A DNA stretch of 27,385 nt from Enteractinococcus helveticum (GTDB lineage Bacteria > Actinomycetota > Actinomycetes > Actinomycetales > Micrococcaceae): positions 1 through 27,385 of the forward strand of contig NZ_DYXC01000035.1 of assembly GCF_020742345.1 (NCBI RefSeq). The letters run 5' to 3'. The notes beneath the pieces are model-generated. The model searched no databases, had not been told where the DNA came from, and was given only the letters and a program-made list of their open reading frames with translations. Below, piece after piece: positions 23,539 to 27,385 of this stretch. How positions within the stretch are numbered: the stretch's first letter is position 1; each line of letters opens with the position of its first letter. The translations under genes and the position numbers were made by a program.

Positions 23539-24075
23539 GTGACAGCATCGCAAAACACTGTACGCGTGGGCGTGGTCATGGGCTCGGACTCGGACTGGCC
23601 CGTCATGCAAGCGGCCTCCGAAGCCCTTGATGAATTTGGTATCGCCCACGAGGTCCGCGTTGTCTCCGCGCACCGCATGCCGCACGAAATGATCGAATAC
23701 GGCTCGAGCGCGGCCAAACGCGGCCTGTCGGTTATTATTGCCGGCGCCGGTGGTGCCGCGCATCTTCCCGGTATGCTGGCTTCGACCACCGAATTGCCCG
23801 TAATCGGTGTGCCTGTCAAACTCAAAGCGCTTGATGGTCTGGATTCATTGCTGTCGATCGTCCAAATGCCCGCGGGTGTGCCCGTGGCCACCGTGTCGAT
23901 CAACGGTGCCCGCAACGCCGGCCTGCTTGCGGTGAAAATATTGGCCGCAAATACCGACGACGACGCACAACGGCTGCGTGACCAGCTGAAATCCTTTGCC
24001 GCCGATCTCAATGCCCAAGCACAAGCCAAGGGTGCGAGTCTGAAGGCTCAACTCGATTCGCCCCAGACCCGCTAG
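23539..24075 (+). CDS. purE: N5-carboxyaminoimidazole ribonucleotide mutase PurE
   Basis: Class I PurE, which moves the carboxylate of N5-CAIR to give CAIR, the step after PurK. The 178-residue protein shows GVVMGSDSDWPVMQ near the N-terminus (phosphate-binding Ser and Asp), VVSAHRMPHEM with the catalytic His, and AGAGGAAHLPGMLAS. The C-terminus after about residue 155 is a charged helical extension. The GTG start at 23539 is supported by AAGGAG (23527-23532), 6 nt upstream, which also contains part of the purK TAA. Coupled expression with purK is therefore very likely. The frame continues open into purK, but that part is overlap only. Confidence 0.97.
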   Translation: MTASQNTVRVGVVMGSDSDWPVMQAASEALDEFGIAHEVRVVSAHRMPHEMIEYGSSAAKRGLSVIIAGAGGAAHLPGMLASTTELPVIGVPVKLKALDGLDSLLSIVQMPAGVPVATVSINGARNAGLLAVKILAANTDDDAQRLRDQLKSFAADLNAQAQAKGASLKAQLDSPQTR

Positions 24076-24078
24076 ACT
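24073..24078 (+). promoter_or_regulatory. Candidate -10 box for the LCP gene
   Basis: TAGACT overlaps the purE stop codon (TAG at 24073-24075) and lies 50 nt before the LCP start at 24129. It is the same hexamer as before the DUF1648, acyl-CoA synthetase and DUF3499 genes. No clear -35 element is seen, so read-through from purE is also possible. Confidence 0.4.
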
Positions 24079-24128
24079 GGCTGATTCGGTTTCCGTTTTC
24101 CCTTCCCCTAACCACCAATTGAGCAGCA

Positions 24129-25763
24129 GTGACGAATTCTTCGACTACGCGCAGCAAATCCGAGCGGCAGATTCGCTTAGAACTCAATCAGCGACTCCGC
24201 CAGCTCGAATACGGTGGCGCCGGTAGAGACCCGCTCAAAAACGCCGGCCACGGCACCTTCAGTCAACGCACAACCCGCGGGCTGCTACTGATCGCCCTGA
24301 CCACATTGGTTCCCGGCGGCGCTCAATCCGTGACCGGCAATCACCGGCTCGGGCGCATCGGACTCAGCGTCACCCTGATCAACTGGACGCTGATCGTTCT
24401 GAGCATCCTGGGCCTGCTCTTGGCCCGAGACTTCACCCTGTCACTGGCTTTCAATCCGTTCATCCAATCCATCGGGATCTTCTACCTGGCGGCCGTTGCC
24501 GTTGGATGGTTCATCCTGTGGTTAGATACCGCGCGCATCATCCAATTTGTCAAATTGAAATCCCGTGCTCGCGCCCTGGTGGCAGCCCTGCTGATTGCCG
24601 CCACCCTGCTGACCTCGGGCCTTACCGCATACGGGGCATTTTTGCTCAATGCCTCAACGTCGTCGTTGGGATCAATCTTTGGGTCCGGACCGGCCGTAGA
24701 AGAATCTGATGGCCGCTACAACATCCTGATCATGGGTGCCGACGCCGGCGAAGGTCGCCAAGGGCTACGCCCCGATTCGATCTCGATGGCCTCGATCAAC
24801 GCCAAGACCGGCAAAATCTTCTTATTCTCGATTCCACGAAACTTTCAGAACGCGCCCTTCGCCTCGGATTCTCCACTGTGGGATGTCTACCCCGAAGGTT
24901 ATAGCTGCGGAGATGACTGCATCATCAACGCCCTGTACACCGACGTCACGAACAACCACTCCGACTTGTACCCCAACGCCGAAAACCCCGGTGCCGAAGC
25001 AATGATGGACGCCGTATCGGGCATTCTAGATTTGGACGTCACCGGTTACGTGATGATCGATATGGCCGGGTTTAGTGAACTGATCGATGCGATGGGTGGG
25101 GTGACCGTGACCACCGGTGGCTGGACCCCATACCGCGGGGTCCGCCCCGATGGCCAGTGGGGCAACGCTTGGTGGGAACCCGGTACCCATAAATTTGGTG
25201 GCGATGACGCGCTGGGCTTTGCCCGGTCGCGCAAATGGTCGTCTGACTATTCGCGCATTCGACGTCAGCAGTGTGTCCAACAGGCTATGTTGTCACAATT
25301 CGATGTTCCAACCCTGCTGACCCGGTTTGAGTCAATTCTCAGCGCCGGTGAACAGATGGTCGAAACCTCAATCCCACAGTCCCAGGTGGGCAGCTTCTTG
25401 AACCTCGCGGCCAAATCGCAGCGCCACGATATGGAACGGCTGACCATTGGGGCACCGGACTTCGGAGATCAGGGCGAACAGTTCTCGACCTACCCCGATT
25501 TCGATGAAGTCCACGCTCGCGTTCACGACATGCTCGCCGCCGACGGCACCCCACCATCCGGTTCGCACATCATGCAACCAACGCTGGGACTATATCTGTT
25601 GGAGGCGACTAATGATGATCCCACCGCCGACTGGGAACCGATCCCAACACAGCTTGACGGCAGCGAAATTACCAAAGAATACCTGCAGTGGGCCGAAGAT
25701 ACCGGACAAACGAACTTGCTGACTCACGCTGCAGAAACCAACCACCAGTGTCATCCGGGCTAA
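24129..25763 (+). CDS. LytR-CpsA-Psr (LCP) family cell-wall glycopolymer ligase
   Basis: LCP enzymes attach polyprenyl-pyrophosphate-linked glycopolymers to peptidoglycan outside the membrane. This 544-residue member has a charged cytoplasmic head of about 50 residues and membrane segments at about 51-63, 75-99, 112-131 and 150-172, more than the single anchor of the classic type. The LCP domain (about 195-400) has MGADAGEGRQGLRPDSISMASI (203-224), FSIPRNF with Arg237, a probable disulfide pair Cys260/Cys264, and ALGFARSRKW...DYSRIRRQQCV (361-383), whose arginines bind the pyrophosphate. The remaining 140 residues are soluble. GTG 24129 has only a poor GAGCAG site upstream. manA follows by 29 bp, linking sugar supply and wall assembly. 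Confidence 0.93.
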   Translation: MTNSSTTRSKSERQIRLELNQRLRQLEYGGAGRDPLKNAGHGTFSQRTTRGLLLIALTTLVPGGAQSVTGNHRLGRIGLSVTLINWTLIVLSILGLLLARDFTLSLAFNPFIQSIGIFYLAAVAVGWFILWLDTARIIQFVKLKSRARALVAALLIAATLLTSGLTAYGAFLLNASTSSLGSIFGSGPAVEESDGRYNILIMGADAGEGRQGLRPDSISMASINAKTGKIFLFSIPRNFQNAPFASDSPLWDVYPEGYSCGDDCIINALYTDVTNNHSDLYPNAENPGAEAMMDAVSGILDLDVTGYVMIDMAGFSELIDAMGGVTVTTGGWTPYRGVRPDGQWGNAWWEPGTHKFGGDDALGFARSRKWSSDYSRIRRQQCVQQAMLSQFDVPTLLTRFESILSAGEQMVETSIPQSQVGSFLNLAAKSQRHDMERLTIGAPDFGDQGEQFSTYPDFDEVHARVHDMLAADGTPPSGSHIMQPTLGLYLLEATNDDPTADWEPIPTQLDGSEITKEYLQWAEDTGQTNLLTHAAETNHQCHPG

Positions 25764-25792
25764 GATCATCACAGAGAAGAAAGGCCAAACAT

Positions 25793-26983
25793 TTGACCAC
25801 TTTTCACCCGTCCGGTGTTCAACACGCACTCTACCCCCTCACGGCTCCCATCAAAGACTATGCTTGGGGCTCCACAACACTGCTGCCCGAACTTACCGGA
25901 GCGCCCGCCTCGAATACCCCGCAGGCCGAAATGTGGTTTGGCACCCATCCGACAACACCCACGCTACTTGCTGACGGCACTGCTTTGGCAGAACTGGTGG
26001 ATCTGCCATACCTGGTCAAACTCTTGGCCGCAGCACAGCCCCTGTCCATTCAGGCCCACCCAACCATCGAGCACGCCAAAGCTGGCTTCGCCGCCGAAAA
26101 CGCTGCCGGTATTGAGCTGTCTGATCCACGGCGCACCTACCGGGACGCCAACCATAAACCAGAAATGCTCGTCGCCCTGAGTGACTTCACCGCGATGACC
26201 GGCTTCCGCGATCCCGACTCGGCTGCCGGAACCTTTGAACAGATTGCCCAAATGGTCGACAACACTGAGCTGACCGGCGTGCTGACCGCCATGGCCGAGG
26301 GTTTACGTGCCGGCGAGCTCATCGCCGTATTTGGTCAACTTGTGGATCCTGACGGCCCATTCTGGCAACCTGATGGCTTCACCGCCGAGATCTTTGCGGC
26401 AGTCCAGCGCAGCGGAACCGACGACAAATACTTGGTCAATGCGCACGAGGCCGCCGTCATTCACCCGAATGATCCCGGTGCCCTGGTGACGCTGTTGATG
26501 AATCTGATCACCTTGGCCCCCGGCGAGGCACTGTTTATCCCCTCGGGGACTATTCACGCCTATGTTGCCGGTCTAGGTTTAGAAGTCATGGCGACTTCCG
26601 ATAATGTCATCCGCGGTGGCCTCACCGTCAAACACGTCGACGTGGCTGAATTAGGCAAAGTCGTAGACTTTACCCCCGGTGCTCCCCCAATCATCACCCC
26701 CAGTGTGCGCACCATCGACAATGTACTGGTCACCCGGTTTACACCCCCGGTCGAAGACTTCGCACTGACCCGCTATGACCTACCGGCCGGTTCCAGCCTC
26801 ACAGTAACCGCCACAAATCCGCGCATTGCCGTGGGCACCAGCGGCACCGGTACTTTGACCTCAGGGCCGGATCAAGCAGTAGTGTCACCAGGATCCGGAA
26901 TTTATATTCCCGGCGATGTTCACAGTTTGGATCTCAGCGCCCCGGACGACGACGTCACCATCTTTCTTGCCAGCCGCCCCTAA
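25793..26983 (+). CDS. manA: Mannose-6-phosphate isomerase, class I
   Basis: Zinc enzyme interconverting fructose-6-phosphate and mannose-6-phosphate, the entry to GDP-mannose and polyprenyl-phosphate-mannose. The 396-residue protein shows the zinc ligands of type I enzymes: QAHP (Gln87, His89), HKPEM (Glu124) and PSGTIHAY (His255). It also has the N-terminal KDYAWGS and LEVMATSDNVIRGGLTVKHVD with the catalytic Arg. The TTG at 25793 is chosen because GAAAGG (25779-25784) lies 8 nt upstream and the protein then begins near the family start; the longer open frame overlaps the LCP gene. It probably sits in the same transcript as the LCP gene and would feed the Pmt encoded earlier in the window. 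Confidence 0.93.
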   Translation: MTTFHPSGVQHALYPLTAPIKDYAWGSTTLLPELTGAPASNTPQAEMWFGTHPTTPTLLADGTALAELVDLPYLVKLLAAAQPLSIQAHPTIEHAKAGFAAENAAGIELSDPRRTYRDANHKPEMLVALSDFTAMTGFRDPDSAAGTFEQIAQMVDNTELTGVLTAMAEGLRAGELIAVFGQLVDPDGPFWQPDGFTAEIFAAVQRSGTDDKYLVNAHEAAVIHPNDPGALVTLLMNLITLAPGEALFIPSGTIHAYVAGLGLEVMATSDNVIRGGLTVKHVDVAELGKVVDFTPGAPPIITPSVRTIDNVLVTRFTPPVEDFALTRYDLPAGSSLTVTATNPRIAVGTSGTGTLTSGPDQAVVSPGSGIYIPGDVHSLDLSAPDDDVTIFLASRP

Positions 26984-27151
26984 CTGTTGGCACTAACCGG
27001 GCAGCAGATCGAACCACCAAAAATCAACGCGAAGTCATTTTTGGATGATCTTTGGAAGCAACCTTCCGCAAAGCACTCCAGACCGGCGGTATAGCGACAT
27101 CGCTGTGCGCATCTTCGTGACCAGCCGGCAGTGAAGATCTTCCCGACACGC

Positions 27152-27179
27152 TTGACTGGCTCTTCCTGCCGGTTATCCT
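27152..27179 (+). promoter_or_regulatory. Promoter of the right-edge membrane gene
   Basis: TTGACT (27152-27157), 16 bp, then TATCCT (27174-27179); transcription would start near 27186. The gap after manA (26984-27218) otherwise holds two small hairpins: CCAAAAAT/ATTTTTGG at 27017-27044, and GGAAG/CTTCC at 27054-27067 extended by CTTT/AAAG. Neither is a convincing terminator and I see no gene there. Confidence 0.6.
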
Positions 27180-27218
27180 AAATATTAACAGCAGTTTTAT
27201 AACAAAATAGGGGATCCA

Positions 27219-27385
27219 TTGCACCACATTTTTAACTCACAATTGAGTCCAACGACACTTCGTGCCGCACTTGTCGCCACGGTTTCTGCCATCTGTGTGA
27301 TGGCCTTAGGGTTCGCACCGGTTCCCCAACTGTGGTATTTTCTGGTCGGCGGAATAGTGGTCGTGACCGTCACCTTCGCCACCGG
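27219..27385 (+). CDS. Membrane protein, N-terminal part only (runs off the right edge)
   Basis: An open frame from TTG 27219 to the end of the window gives 55 residues and the start of another. AGGGGA lies 4 nt upstream and a good promoter is centred near 27165. The sequence begins MHHIFNSQLSPTTLRAALVA and continues with two hydrophobic stretches (about 16-32, LVATVSAICVMALGFAP, and 36-54, LWYFLVGGIVVVTVTFA), so it is an integral membrane protein with its N-terminus probably inside. The first residues are too few to name a family. Confidence 0.5.
   Translation, partial: MHHIFNSQLSPTTLRAALVATVSAICVMALGFAPVPQLWYFLVGGIVVVTVTFAT

Overview
The window is a stretch of chromosome from an actinobacterium, most likely a moderately GC-rich member of the Micrococcales (Micrococcaceae relatives). 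This rests on a WhiB2-type regulator, a bacterial protein O-mannosyltransferase, an actinobacterial ferrochelatase with C-terminal cysteines, the actinobacteria-restricted families DUF3499, DUF5719 and TIGR03089, frequent GTG/TTG starts, and start codons placed 6-8 nt behind TANNNT -10 boxes (leaderless style). The genus assignment is inference. I see no tRNA, rRNA, CRISPR array, insertion sequence or prophage.

Left third (1-10000), housekeeping and envelope genes. In order: a possible partial ORF at the left edge, a DUF1648 membrane protein, a doubtful 42-codon ORF, hemH/cpfC ferrochelatase facing rsmI across a strong terminator, a protein O-mannosyltransferase divergent from rsmI, a long-chain acyl-CoA synthetase, a TIGR01906 (DUF1461, Lit-like) membrane protein whose stop overlaps that of the synthetase, and a divergent SpoIIM-like/RDD membrane pair.

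Middle (10000-12500), an AT-richer accessory patch. A 356-bp gap carries a terminator, an inverted pair of perfect DnaA-box sequences and a promoter. A 709-codon DUF222/HNH (13E12-type) endonuclease follows and ends at a long hairpin.

Right half (12500-27385), a conserved actinobacterial neighbourhood resembling the sahH to purK region of Mycobacterium. It holds ahcY, DUF3499, a zincin-family protein that appears to have lost HExxH, DUF5719, a giant membrane glycosyltransferase-like protein and whiB. These last three run in one direction as a compact unit (3-nt gap, then ATGA overlap) behind a promoter that overlaps a perfect 14-bp palindrome. Then come TIGR03089, a GtrA flippase-like protein, purK-purE, an LCP cell-wall ligase, manA and the start of an unknown membrane protein. 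ManA (mannose supply), Pmt (protein mannosylation), GtrA, LCP and the WhiB/glycosyltransferase/DUF5719 unit together suggest a cell-envelope glycan theme. The WhiB unit is the part of the window I consider least understood and most worth following.
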